This document shows, piece after piece, positions 30,661 to 41,739 of a stretch of 64,000 bases of DNA. Under the pieces are notes generated by a model. That model worked only from the letters and a program-made list of their open reading frames with translations, made no database searches and was not told where the DNA came from. Where the stretch lies: positions 231,083 through 295,082 of the forward strand of contig CAUYUJ010011159.1 in assembly GCA_963575745.1 (NCBI GenBank). The letters are read 5' to 3'. Within the stretch, counting starts at the first letter, position 1; each line of letters starts with the position of its first letter. The stretch comes from Prorocentrum cordatum. Its lineage: Eukaryota; Sar; Dinophyceae; Prorocentrales; Prorocentraceae. The position numbers were made by a program, and so were the translations under genes.

Positions 30661-31552
30661 TGCCGCAGCAGTGCACCTTCCTCAGCTTGGCCAGCTGCTT
30701 CGCGAAGAACTCGGGCTATCCCGCGACGAGGTCGTCGTCGAGGTGCGTCGCGATCAGGCCGATAGGCTCCCCCCTCTCATCGTGGAAGATGAAGAGGGCT
30801 GGGCGCAGCTTGGATCTCGAAGCCCTGGAAAGCGATAGGATGGTGTCGCGATGCTCCTCGTACCGCAACAGAGGCGCATCGTTCAACCCATCGATGCCCT
30901 TCTTCGCCTTCAGGATAGTTCCTTCCGGGACGAACGGCCATCCCAGCTCCGGCACCGCAGGCATGCCTCCCATGGGAACGCGGAAGTACACGCGCCTGGA
31001 GCTGTCGAGACATCTCCCATTCAGAAATGCCGAATCTACGTCGCCCTGCTCGAGGCTCCAGCCCGGCTGGCTGGCAGCTTCCTGGATGATCACCGCCGTG
31101 GCCGCGTCCGTGAGCGCTGGCGCGTTCGTCTGCAACTCGCCCGCGAGCAGCTGCCCATCCTTGTAGCCCGGGACGATGTTCCGCGACTTCGCCTTCAGCG
31201 GGTGTTGCTCGTACGAGAGAATTCCCCTCGTAGACTCATTCTTGTCAGTGCGGACGCGCTGCATGGGCAGGATTTCCGCCTTCTCGACGCCCATAAGATC
31301 CTCTTCACTCGGCCACTCCACAGCGTCGCACTGAATCCATGTACGCCATTCCTCCAGGTCGCTCGCATCGAATGCCGTCTTCCATTCTGGCGGGATGCTG
31401 CCAAGTTCCCGACCTTTCTTTTGGGCAACCTGCTTCTTCGTGGCGTCAGTCCTCCTTGCCACAAGTGCGCCCCTCGAACGATTCTTCACCTTGAGGAAGA
31501 GAACTTCGTCATCCATCTCGTCGTCCTCGATCCTCGGGAGACGACTCTGCAT
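30540..31552 (-). pseudogene. Copia reverse transcriptase
   Basis: The frame 31552-30716 carries the RVT_2 landmarks: SWSLEQGDVDSAFLNG-like motif A (here LEQGDVDSAFLNG), YFRVPMGG, GTILKAKKGIDGLNDAP and motif C GLIATHLDDDLVAG. Motif C is HLDDD rather than the usual YVDD/VDD. A TAG at 30718-30716 stops the frame, yet similar sequence (PEFFAKQLAKLRKVHCCGKW, GFHHCGRFLKQNDNGAITCS) continues in the same frame to about 30550, so the stop is a point mutation. Confidence 0.8.
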
Positions 31553-31693
31553 GAGAGCTTCGCGACGCCCTCGGGGTCGTTCGCGATCCGCTTCGAAATC
31601 GTCAGGTAGTGATCGTTTGTAGAAAGACCCTCGAAGGCCAGGTTGTGGCGCAGGTTCTGGCTGCCCCTCTTGCTTAGACTGTTGCAGCGAAGC

Positions 31694-32938
31694 TCATGGC
31701 ACAGCTGCCGCGTCTAGGTCCGTGGCACGCCCCTGCCCAGCTGCATTTGGCACAGGTGGGTCGTTAGCCATAACATTTTGCATGTCATGTCCGTCTCGGG
31801 GTGCATCTTCATCATTGACGTCTTGCATGCCGCGTCCATCTCCAGGTAGTGGTGGTACTTCGGGTAGCACTCCAGGTCCAGGCGCATCCTCCTCCTCAGT
31901 CTGCTTCTCCCGCTTGGGGGTAGCCTCGGACCTCCTCGGAGGAGGCGGTGGAGCTTCTTCGGCCCGTGGCGTCTTGGTCGCCGGCGCGTCGCCCGTGGCG
32001 CTCTCGTTGTCTAAGTCGCCGTCGTCCTTCTTGCGACGCATGGTGCGTCGGCCGCCACTCCCGTCAGGCCCAGGCCCGCGCTCGTCCACGAAGAACATCT
32101 GGAGGGCACGCCCTCCGCGCCACTGCGACAGCTGCCTGACGAGGTCCTCGTTTTCCACCATCTCAGCTGCACCGCGAGGGGCATGCCGCACCTGCTCGGG
32201 CGTCATGAGCACCGGCTCCCCACGGTAGCTGAAGCGCAGCCTGGCGCGGCCCTCGGCCGCCAGCACAATGGCCGGGCCGCGCCACCCGTGCTCGCCCTGG
32301 AGCCGCTTCGACTTTGCGTGCTTCACCTCCCGCCAGTAGAATACCAGCTGGCCCGGCACGAACGGCCCGCGGCGGGCGAACTCGACCAACCGTGGCCCTT
32401 CTCACGGCGTCGTCGCAGTCCAGCTCGAAGCATGCCCGGTTCGCCGCAGCGCGAATCTGCTCGGCCCTCCTGGGGCCCTCCTCGAAGAGGACAGCGCTCT
32501 GCGCTGCCAACTGCCTCTGGTCGCCCTCCATCGCCTCGATCAGCGAGGCCGGGGCGTTGGGCGATCGTCCCAGTACGTTTTGGCAGGGTGTGAAACCATT
32601 CCGCCGGATGCGGTTGTTGCCTGTGCTCATTATCACCGAAGTCCAAACGGATGGGGCGTCACTCTTGGTGAGCCGCACATCGCTGTGCAGGCGCTGGAAA
32701 TCGCCCTTGAAGAAGTCGATCGCCCCGGCTTCATCAGGATCGACGCGTCATCCAGGATCACCATCACCATCAACCGTGTCTTTTCTGAGAGAATCACTTC
32801 GGTTTCGTCCAGAAACACGCTCTCGTTGAACTCCGTCGAGAGCTTCAGGTTCGCCGACCTCATAGTGTTGGGCCTGCCGAGCTCCTTGCACACGACGCAG
32901 TCCAGCTTGTCCACCGCGTCGAGCACATTCTGCGACAC
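31694..32938 (-). pseudogene. Copia integrase, core largely missing
   Basis: The frame from 32938 gives CVVCKELGRP (second half of the zinc site), FLDETEV and VMVILDDAS (around the first catalytic Asp). The next recognisable piece, in another frame at about 32640, is NNRIRRNGFTPCQNVLGRSP, which normally lies well after the catalytic Glu. The intervening sequence is too short to hold the second Asp and the Glu. The C-terminal domain follows in a third frame (32389-31694: GPFVPGQLVFYWREVKHAKS, GWRGPAIVLAAEG), then a Pro/Glu-rich linker. An integrase without these residues cannot join DNA. Confidence 0.75.
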
Positions 32939-33006
32939 CCCGTAGGACTTCAGGCGTCACTTCAGAGCGTGAGCCGATGGGCGACTCAGGTTCAGGTGGA
33001 GCTTCC

Positions 33007-33835
33007 TTAGAGCCCCACTGAGCCGCGATGTAGACCTCGATGTACTGCGTCTGCTTCACGATCGTCTGGTTCGAATGCTTCTGGTCGGCTGCCGAGCAAG
33101 AGTACCGTCGCAGGGAGGGAAGTCTGGACCTTCGGCTCCTTCGCGTAGATCGCGACCACCGTGTCGGTAGGGTACCTCGTGGATAGCTCGGCCGTAGTGA
33201 AGTTCGGGTCGTCCGCGTAGGCGTCGGAGAAGTCGGCTAGCACGCCCTTGTCGGTGAACATGGCATAGATGCGCCGCACGGCTCCGCGAGGCAGGGGAAC
33301 AGCCTCGCTCTGCCTCAGCACGCGTACGTCGATTAGGTCCTTCCTTAGCTTCAACTCCTTGGCCACCGTGCGCATGGTTTCCTGGTCCGGGACCTTCGTC
33401 ACACCGTCTCCGATACCCAGTTTCTTCAGGTCGGTGCGCCGCGCTAGCTCGCGCGCGCCAGCACTCACCAGGGTATTGCCCAGGTCGCCCGGGCAGGCAC
33501 TGGCCCGCGAGAGTAGAGTGCCTCGTCCGACCGTGTCGGCGCGCTCGTGGCTCTTGTCACACGTGCGGTCGAGCCACCACGAGAAGCATGAGCCGTTGGG
33601 CACCAACATGCGCGTGGCCTTCCGAATCCGTGTCTCGTATACTATAGTCATCCGTCAGTCCAACCATGCACTGGTGTAGCGTGACCATCTCGCACACTGG
33701 AGGTCGCTCACCTTGCCAAAGCAACAAATCCATGATCGGCTCCTCGTTCCGAGCGCGGCTCGTGAGAGGGCTCTCGCCGATGCCGATACGTCCGCCTTCA
33801 GCCTCAGTCCGAAGCACCTTGGCCGAACAAAACAA
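33007..33835 (-). pseudogene. Copia polyprotein segment between protease and integrase
   Basis: Two overlapping frames share the coding signal. 33835-33557 reads KVLRTEAEGGRIGIGESPLT and ends near GLTDDYSI, and 33651-33007 continues RKATRMLVPNGSCFSWWLDR to AMFTDKGVLADFSDAYADDP. A frameshift near 33640 joins them. No enzymatic motif is seen; the position fits the pre-integrase linker. Confidence 0.55.
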
Positions 33836-34943
33836 CCAGCGGCCTGAACTCCTCGATTAGATCGTCCACCCGGTCGCCCATGCCTTGAGCACGCTGAAAC
33901 TCTTGCGTGTTCGAGAAAGGTGCGCGTGGGAACGCGACCGAGACCATCCAGGCCTCGATGGTCTTTATCAGGAACAGGAAATCCGATTGGGTCTGGGGGT
34001 CGTCGAAGTTAACCCCGACCGACAAATCTGAGGGGGTCGCGTTCGCATGACCACCCTCCGAGGCTACGCGAGTAAAGCGAGCCTCCTTCGCAAACAACTC
34101 GGAGGTCTCCTGGCTGTCGCGCAGTACGTCGAAAATGACCGAATGTTCCTTCATTAGCTTGTCGATCCGTTTGAGCGCGCCCTTCTTAGATCTGCCCTTG
34201 CTGCCGTTCGTCAGAGCCTCTGCGACCCACGAGCCGGCGTGTTCCTTCACCTGGAAGCCCGGCTCGAACTCCTGCAGCGTCTCCGCGACCAAGAACGCGC
34301 CCGGCTCGAGCTGCGTCTCGCCCACGCAGAACCTCTCGAAGAGGGGCTCCGTCTCGTACGCCTCGAGGTCGTAGTCGAAGAGGTCGAGGCCTGCATGTCC
34401 ACCAGGTAGCTTCGCCAGCTCCTTGCCATGCACCCCGAGCTCCTGGAAGTCCGCCCACTGGCCGCCCTCGCGCATGTAGAGGACCGTCTTCCACTCGGCG
34501 AGGTCCTTCCTGCTCGTCAGGCTGACCATGTCGCCAGGGATCTCGAAGTACTCCTGCAGCACATGCTTCCTCCCGATGCTGACCGGGATGATCCACTTCT
34601 GCTTTGATTCACGTCGTACTCCGCCAAGTCCCTTGAACTTCTGGTGGGCCTCCATCTTGATGGGCTCGAGACCATACTTCGCGAGCTCTGCCTCGACGCG
34701 GTCAAGCCATCCGCGTCCTGCCACTGCAATCGAGGCCCCGATATCCACCATGGAAGCCGGCACGACGTCGCTTGAGATCATCAACTCGAACTCTGGCCTG
34801 CCCGGCACGATCGGATCGCTGTCCATATTCACCATCATGATGTCGTAATCCTTCTCGGGCGTGTAGATGTAGGCGAGGTCTCGGCCTCGCATCTGGTGTC
34901 GGACGTCCACACAGGAAAGCGCTACACACGCCAGAGCGCTCAT
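33804..34943 (-). pseudogene. Copia aspartic protease region
   Basis: The frame is in register with gag. The protease site is at residue 66 onward of the open segment, VPASMVDIGASIAVAGRGWL, with DIG in place of the usual DTG/DSG. The flap and the rest of the domain follow (GLGGVRRESKQKWIIPVSIG), then a long acidic C-terminal part. The protease would cut Gag-Pol as a dimer. Ile in the catalytic triplet is unusual and may mean loss of activity. Confidence 0.7.
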
Positions 34944-35021
34944 TGCCCAGAAGCCAAGCCGTCGTGGACGAGGGGCTGACTTCGACCCTTTGCCGCGGCC
35001 CTTGCCCTTGGCTGGCTTCCC

Positions 35022-35252
35022 TCATGGCCCGCTGGCCGGGCACTCCGAGGCGTGGCGGTCCATCCGGCCGCACCTGCCGCAGCGCTTGTCCTTCGACTTG
35101 CCGCCGTCCTTGCCCTTGCCTTTTCCTTCTCCGGGGCTCTTGCCAGCCACTTGGCCGCCGGATTTCGCACTCGCCCATAACGCCGTCGATCTTTCCTTGA
35201 AGAATCCCCTCCCCGACCGTAGTTTGTTCATCTTAAGGCGGCCCTCTCGCAT
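35022..35252 (-). pseudogene. Gag zinc knuckle segment
   Basis: A Gly/Lys-rich tract (GEGKGKGKDGGKSKDKRCGR) leads into CGRCGRMDRHASEC, a CCHC knuckle with spacing C-x2-C-x5-H-x3-C rather than the standard x4-H-x4. It is bounded by in-frame stops at 35267-35265 (TAG) and 35024-35022 (TGA). Confidence 0.7.
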
Positions 35253-35420
35253 CGCAACCTGGGTCTAGTGATAGTCGTCGTCATCTCCAGCCAGGAACGC
35301 GTCGGCGTCGTCCTCGAGGTAGAACAGGCAGCTGCTGTCCCAATCGCCCTGCTCGTCTTCGTCCGTGCACGCATAGACTCCGCGATCGTCGTCCCAGTCG
35401 TACCAGTACCCGTCGTCGTC

Positions 35421-36119
35421 CTAGGCCCAGTACTCACCGTTGTGCGGGTCTTCTTCGTCTGCTTGTCCAGTCTTGACGTCGTGCGAGTGCACCGTCCACT
35501 TCCAGCCCGTCCTTGTACCATGTCCTCGGTGCCTGCTACCGCAGCGAGGGAAGAGGTCATTCAGCGTCGTCGAAATCTTCATGACATTGAAAGTCTCGCC
35601 CGCCCTCGCGACCACCAGGTTGCGCTCGTCCTTGTCCAGACCGCTGCGCTTCAGAGTGTGGTGCCCTAGCTCATTCGAAGAGATCATCGTATCCGGGTTC
35701 ACCTCCTCCAGGTTCCGTCTTGCCACCTCCATGGCCGTGCAGAATGCTGCCATTGGCTCCTCGCCCTTCCTCTCGAGGTGAGTCAGGTCGAAGAACGCGT
35801 CGAAGGCCTTCGGAAACTCGCGGAAACTGCTCTTCGCGAAGCGTTCGGTCTCTAGGAACTTGAGCAACACTTCCGCGCCATCCACGATTGCATAGTCTCT
35901 CGGATCCGTCTGCTCGATCAGGGCGCTGATCGAGTCGTCCGCGCCAAGGAGGTTTCGATACAGCTTCGGCCCTAGGGAGGTGCGCTGCTCCTTGGACTCA
36001 CATCCGAGCTCGGCCGCCTGCACTGCCCTCTTGTACCTGGCGAAGTCCTTCAGAGTCTCGCCCTTCAGCTCCGGTATCTTCGGATCCGCAGCACTGTTGT
36101 AGGTGTCCCCACTCGCCAT
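35421..36119 (-). pseudogene. Copia gag, N-terminal and capsid part
   Basis: The likely start is the ATG at 36119 (MASGDTYNSAADPKIPELKG), about 60 bp inside the primer site; an upstream ATG at 36176 is also open. The helical body (LKDFARYKRAVQAAELGCES, LLKFLETERFAKSSFREFPK, FFDLTHLERKGEEPMAAFCT) resembles copia gag (UBN2-like). The frame stops at a TAG (35423-35421), after which an acidic stretch (DDDGYWYDWDDDRGVYACT) continues in the same frame. Gag would form the particle that packages element RNA. Confidence 0.75.
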
Positions 36120-36180
36120 GGCTCGTCGGGATGGCGAATCCCTCCAATCTCTCCTGGAGTCCGTGGGGCCAACCACGGAG

Positions 36181-36191
36181 CTCTGCTACCA
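36181..36191 (-). promoter_or_regulatory. Primer binding site for initiator tRNA-Met
   Basis: The minus strand reads TGGTAGCAGAG four bases inside the 5' LTR. This is the complement of the 3' end of eukaryotic initiator tRNA-Met (CTCTGCTACCA), the usual primer of copia elements. Confidence 0.8.
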
Positions 36192-36195
36192 ACCT

Positions 36196-36417
36196 CGTTC
36201 TCGCTCATGCTCCCTCCCTCGATCAGCCTCAGCGTGTCGAGGTGGGTTCAGTTCGGAGAAGTCGATCGAATCGACCGATGCCCTGCTATCACAGCCAATA
36301 TCCTGCTGCTACTGCTCTGGGGGATAGGCGTTCCTTTTGCTTGGGCCCAAACGCCGGCGCTGCCGGTCAGCATGTCAGTCCAGTGAAACAGGGGAAAGCG
36401 GGCCCCCGCAAATCACA
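36196..36417 (-). repeat. 5' LTR of the copia element
   Basis: Pairs with 28497-28726. It starts TGTGATT on the minus strand at 36417. Confidence 0.8.
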
Positions 36418-37175
36418 GACCCCCTAGGCCAGCCGCCAAGGCAGGCGAGGTGTTTCAGGCCGACATGCGCTGATCCACTTCACGCGTGATCGTCAAGGTC
36501 GATACTGCGTCTATGTTTGCGAAAGGCGCCGACGCAAGGCGGATGGGAATCGGGGGGGCTCGCCTCAGGGCCCAATTTCGCCGTGATGCCGCGCGCCTGG
36601 TGGGGCGTCAGCAGGATCGGCGCCCCCCAGGGAAGTGGGTTGCTGATCCAATCCTGGCAAATCCTGGCAGTGTCGAGCGGAGGCTGGCGGCAGCTTTCCA
36701 ACCACCCGAAGATGTCCCAAGAGGGCCGTTGAGGCTTCCCAGACATCGTAGGAAACGCCAATATGCATTCAGAGATCCCCCAGGAATTACCCAAGAGGCC
36801 CTCAGAGATGACTGTACACGAGATGAAGTTCTTTTTCTGCATTATTGGCCTCATCAGCTTTTGCTGCTGAAGACGACTCCTGTAATCTGTATACAGAGGC
36901 TCAAGATTGCCCGAGGGAGTCCCAAGACGGCTCGGGAAACCTTCGACGGCCCAAGACGGCCCAAGAGACGGCGGTGGGGCCCATCGGGGGCGGGGGGAGT
37001 CTCACGGTTCACCCTGGCGACTTCGGATCCCTTTGGGTGGTGTCGACGTTTTTTTAAAGCCAACTTTGGGTCCACCGAGATAGTATTCGGGCCAAGTTGA
37101 GCCAACACTCGGCCAATTGGGGCCAACTCTCGGTCAACTGGAACACTGCATCCTTGTTCTCCTCCCCGGTGCCCC
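36418..37175. other. Intergenic stretch with GGCCGTCTTGG-type repeats
   Basis: No gene seen. At 36890-36975 the complement of the GGGCCGTCTTGG family occurs (CCCAAGACGGC repeated). ORFs here are short and unremarkable. Confidence 0.5.
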
Positions 37176-37328
37176 CATGTTACAGTGCTGGACCTAAACG
37201 CTGTTGTGCTGGACTTCGGCTGTGTTTTGTTCGGTTTGGCCGGGAGGTACAGGACAACGGGTAGAGCAAACCGAAGAACAACACGAAACCAAAAAGAAAA
37301 CAGCGTTTAGGTCCAGCCCTGCCATGTT
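37176..37328. mobile_element. MITE-like foldback element
   Basis: A perfect 19-bp inverted repeat, GCTGGACCTAAACGCTGTT at 37187-37205 and its complement at 37299-37317. Weaker complementarity extends into the loop (TCGGTTT, GTGTT). The hairpin is flanked by direct CATGTT at 37176-37181 and 37323-37328, which looks like a target-site duplication. There is no internal ORF. A long hairpin of other origin is possible. Confidence 0.6.
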
Positions 37329-37348
37329 GCCCCTCCATCCCGCACTGC

Positions 37349-37950
37349 GTGCCTCTACAGCCTTTGAGCTCAAGGCAGTCTGACTGGAGGCCGTTTCCAG
37401 GTCCTCTTGGCTTCATCGCCAGTGCGTTGTCTTTCTATGTTTGGATGAGGTGCGCACGTGTCGCGTGCTACTTGTCAGTTGCGTTTCAAAACATAGACGC
37501 TGCTCGAGAATTGTCATTGGATGTAAATGGCATGGTGATTCCAACTCGGTACGGCTTCGCTCTGGACTTGGGAAACTTACCACCTCTCATATGGACAATG
37601 GGTTATGCTGATGTGCGTTCGATCGCGCGCAACTATTCCATGTCTCACGGAATCGAGATCCAAGGCTGCCAACGGCTCTGCCCCACGGACATATTCGAAG
37701 AGCGTATGCGAGAAGCCGAAATGGACGCACGGTTGGAGGCGGGCGGCACCGATATCACGGCCCTACCTTTTGAGTCTGGAGCCAGGTTGCACGACGCAGT
37801 GTTCCATGACTTACAGCTACATGGTTCCGGCGCCGTGATCGCTGTGCATGCTGGACACGACGCAAGCATTGCCGTCGGGCGCAACGGCCGTGTTCTTTGT
37901 GTATTGGAGTTGGAGCGTCTTTTCAACGTTCGCTATCGAAGACGCCTGCG
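37349..37950 (+). CDS. Carbamoyltransferase N-terminal domain, putative first exon
   Basis: The plus-strand frame becomes coding-like from about 37420 (NIDAARELSLDVNGMVIPTR, IARNYSMSHGIEIQGCQRLC) and ends with AVIAVHAGHDASIAVGRNG followed by VLCVLELERLFNVRYRR. HAGHDAS plus ELERL matches the start of the NodU/CmcH/TobZ carbamoyltransferase N-terminal domain (GxxxxHDSS...EERxxRxKH), which holds the metal- and substrate-binding site for O-carbamoylation. After about 37950 the sequence loses coding character, so an intron probably starts there. The upstream 200 residues have no family I recognise. The splice sites were not determined. Confidence 0.6.
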
Positions 37951-38169
37951 GCGAACCACCGTTGCCCCCTGCCTTGTGGAAAAGCCAATGAACCATGTGC
38001 TCCTCCAGCGGATCGCTTGATCCAGGCTTCTCGTTGCCGTTCCAGAAAGGGCCCCGCCCCTAGACTCGGACGTCATTGGGGTCGAGTCCGTCCTCTCGAC
38101 CCGGCGGCGCTACCTCGTTTCGCACCACGGCGCAGGCCTCTCGGTTTCACCCTTACTCACGGAGCTATG

Positions 38170-40205
38170 TTTGAGTGCTCTCAGCCGTCCTCCGCAAGCT
38201 CTGGGATTCCCCTCATCTGGATCGCGATGTACTCCAGGCTTCGGACCAGATTCTGGGCCGCTGGTTCCATCTTCGACGTCACTTCTTCAGCCGAGCCTTG
38301 GGTCTTCCTGCGCGCAGAGACCAGGCGGCCACTCTGGTCCCGTAAGCGAGCAGCGCAACTATCAGCAGCATCACGTCTGCGGAAGTTCGTTGTCTGGGGC
38401 TCCAGCAGCACAGTCGCCACTGTGCCTGCAACCGCGGCAGCCAGCCATCCAGCATGGCTCGAGGCTCGATGTCCCTCCCAGGAATTCCCCATGGGCGTCT
38501 GGGCTCCTGTACCAATTCCCTGCGAGTTCTCGCCCCGCCGTTGCGTCCTCTCCCGTGGCGTTGCCTCTCTATCTGCCCGACCGTGGGACCGACCCCTGGT
38601 CTTCTAGGCGGGTGCCTCTATAGTTGACCCAGATTACAACACTCACACCACTCAGATCTGTAGGCCTCGTCCGCTGTCCGTCCTCGGAGGAGCTCTATCT
38701 TCTCCTTCGCCACTGCCTGCGCCAGCACGCGCCCGATCTCGTCGGTCGTGCCTTCCCGGCGCGGCGGGGGCGAGTTGCTGGGCATCTTGCCCCAGCGCCC
38801 GTGCTGAAGGAGCCCTAAGAATCCGCATCCTCATTCTCGAATGCGAAGGGCCATGTTCGTTAAGCCATCCCTGGATATCTGCGCATTCTCCCACCGCGCG
38901 TTCCCCGCCTTCGCTAGCCCTCAGCAGCGTAGACTAGACTGGGGGCAGCTTCCACTTTCCTGCTCCGACTCGTCAGCGCCGCTTTCATCGAGAATCGGGT
39001 TGCATCCAAAGCGCAGTCGGGCGCAACTCTATCCGGGTCGCCTCCTCTGGCGTTGGAAGCATCTGGGTCTGAATGCGGAGTTGCAGGTTGCAAAGTGCGG
39101 GTGGGCGGTCGGAACTCATCCACTCGGTTGTGATTGGTGCTGTGCTCGAGCTTGGGCTGAGTCATGCTTCTCCATCCGCTCACTCTGCCGTTCTGGCAGA
39201 AGGTTTGTTTCAACCACCTTGCCCCCTTGGCGTTCCTCCGCGTGCGCCTTCACGAAGGACTTCCATTCGAGCGCTATGACGTGGCACTCCGGGCACGCCC
39301 AAGCTCCGTTTGGCAGATCGAAATGTTTCGTTCCGTGAGGGAGGCCTTCTCCTCCTTCTCCTCGGATTCGCGGCTCTTCGAGAGCATTCTTTCGAACCGG
39401 CCATGTAGGTGTTTACCATCTCCACCAGCAAAGGTTGGGCGCTCCCGATGGCCCCAGGAGCTCCTGGGAGTCTTCAGTGTCCGACCACGCCTTTTCGAGC
39501 TCCTCAGTCCCAGGAATGTCAAGCATGCTTTGGAACAGGATCGCGCTCGTCGGTCACAGCCCACTCATCCTCAGCGCCTTACTTCGGAAAGCAGCAGCCT
39601 CCTGGCGAAGCTCGCCGCGAAGCTGCTGGGGCAAGGTGCTGTGTAGACTCCGTCCCGCGGGATCATCGGCTCTGACTCGTGGGCCTTGTTGGACATCAGC
39701 TCCCGCTTAGCTCATGGTCGGTCGCCTTCGATTCTGTGCGAAATTTCCTCGGGGTGTCTCGCGGCGTGATCACCCTTCCGCTTCTGAGCGGTATCCTTCT
39801 TGCAGACGTCTGGGAGCACGTCCAGATACAATCCGCAGTGCTCCAGTCCTTGGAGGTTTTCCGATCCCAGTCTCCGCATCGTCAGTTCAGGCTCCTTATC
39901 CGCCCGTCTTCTAGAGCGATCGGACCATTGCTCCAGCTCGCCGATGGTCATCGTGGACTCTGGTATTGTCCTTGCCGTACGTTCTCATGAGCTCGTTCTT
40001 GCGAGTTTCTTTGAGGAACGACTGCCCGAACAGGTGCAGGTCCTTGTCGCCCTGCCCGAGACGACAGGTCCTGTCCGTTTTCGGCGCTCCTTTTCTCATC
40101 GCCTCCCACCTGCTTGCTCCCGAGGTACAGTCGAAACCGATGGCAAGGATGGGTAACCTTCCCAAGGGTTCCGTTGCATCCTTGCCTCTTCGGTCCACCA
40201 TTCGG
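38170..40205 (-). pseudogene. Decayed minus-strand coding tract, unrecognised
   Basis: Several minus-strand stretches look coding although in different frames: 40201-39911 (PLGRLPILAIGFDCTSG, KDLHLFGQSFLKETRKNELM), 39951-39712 (MTIGELEQWSDRSRRRADKE), about 39430-39150 (MLSKSRESEEKEEKASLTE, then HFDLPNGAWACPECHVIALE), 38790-38650 (GRVLAQAVAKEKIELLRGRT) and 38492-38181 (TSKMEPAAQNLVRSLEYIAI). The CPEC pair could be half of a zinc site. The pattern of one long ORF broken by indels fits an old retroelement or host pseudogene inside the putative intron. I could not assign a family. Confidence 0.4.
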
Positions 40206-40574
40206 ACTATCAGTTTTGATTGTTTACGCTCAGACCTGGGCCCGACTCTCCTGCCTTTGTGTTTGCAGAGGCTTTGACTGCATCCGCGCCGCTTCGTTAG
40301 CTCAGCGGCAGTTCCCTCGTGGACTTGCAGCCAGCACGGATTTGGGCCTGGGACGCGCCGCCCGCTCGGCTTACCTTAGCGGGCGCGAACTGCTTGTCGC
40401 CCCAGACCTTCTTGACCCAAGCAGATCGTCCCGTCCCCCTTCGCCTCCCCTTCGGTGTTTCAACTTCATCTCGTTATTAAATCGCTTCGCTCATTCCGCT
40501 GGCCCATATTGCGATCAGTGGTGCTATATGTTTGTGTGCTCATGCGAGCGAGGAGGAGGAGGAGGGGAGGAGGG

Positions 40575-40575
<1 letters not shown>
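40206..40575. other. No gene seen
   Basis: GC-rich sequence leading into the GAT repeat. A D-arm-like TTAGCTCAGCGGCAG occurs at about 40299, but no tRNA can be folded around it. Confidence 0.4.
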
Positions 40576-40849
<274 letters not shown>

Positions 40850-41029
40850 AGGAGGAGGACGAGGAGGAGAAGGAGGAGGAGGAGGAGAAGGAGGAGGAAG
40901 AGGGGGGAATGAGGATGCAAACGAGGAGGCCTCTCGATGGCTTCTTGTGGCATTTTGGGGCCAAACTTGTCGTGGAAAAAAAGCCTCTTTGGGAGGCTGC
41001 TTGGGATCTCTTGGGGGGGACTATCGGGG

Positions 41030-41690
41030 GACTCGTGGTTTTTTTATGGTATCATGGGGCCTCTTGGGGCCTCTTGGTGGCCTCTTGGGGCCTCTTGGGG
41101 CCCTGTTGGGGCCTCGCCTCTTGTGGGCCTCTTGGGGCCTCCTTGGGGCCTCTCGGGGCCGAGATCTCGAAATGACCGTTCGGGACCCCCGTCAATGCCC
41201 GCTCTCGGAGCCGTCTTGGGGGCCTCTTGGGCCGTCCTGGAAGCCTCTCGGGCTGTCTTAGGGCCCCCTGGGGCCGTTCTAGGGCCCTCTTGGAGGCCTC
41301 TTGGGCCGCGTTGTGGCGATCTTGTAGGCCTCCAGGGCCGTCTTAGCGCCCGCTTGGGCCGTGTCAGGGCGTTATCAGAGGCATCTTGGGCCGTTTTGGG
41401 GAGAGATTGTGGGCCTCTTGGCCAGTCTTGGCGCGTCGAGAAGCTGAAAATACGAGAACGACAAGATCATCGAAACATGCAAGGCACATGTAAGTGTTTT
41501 ACTTTGGGGAGGGCATTTTTGGGAATGCTTTTAAAGGCTTTTCGGGGCGTCTGGGAGGCTTCTTGGGCTGTCTTAAGGCAATCTTGGGCGTCTTTTAGCG
41601 ATCTTGTGGCGTCTCGGAGCCCTCTGGGATTATCTTGGCGACCTCTTTGGGGCATCTTGGCCCTTGAGGCTTTCTGAGAGGCCCTGAGGC
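41030..41690. repeat. Degenerate 11-bp GGCCTCTTGGG array
   Basis: GGGGCCTCTTG repeats head to tail at 41058-41160 and decays into GGGCCGTCTTGGG and similar words to about 41690. A non-repeat block (41444-41530, CATGCAAGGCACAT) interrupts it, and a related block (CATACGGCACATCA) interrupts the similar array at 49815-49890. Confidence 0.8.
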
Positions 41691-41739
41691 CGCGCTCAGG
41701 AGCAAAACCATCTCTGAGGCGGACTTGCCTGGACCTTGC

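Larger units (their letters stand above)
28497..36417 (-). mobile_element. Copia-type LTR retrotransposon, nearly full length, inactive
   Basis: About 7.9 kb on the minus strand, bounded by two similar terminal sequences. Internal order from the 5' end (right) is primer site, gag, zinc knuckle, protease, integrase, RT, RNase H and a C-terminal extension. Integrase before RT is diagnostic of copia (Pseudoviridae-type) elements. In-frame stops, frameshifts and an internal integrase loss show it is dead. The LTRs differ at roughly one base in seven by eye, so the insertion is old. No clear target-site duplication was found. Confidence 0.85.

Noticed and set aside
40295-40315. tRNA gene suggested by TTAGCTCAGCGGCAG
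   Set aside because: No acceptor stem, anticodon arm or TTCGA arm can be placed around it.
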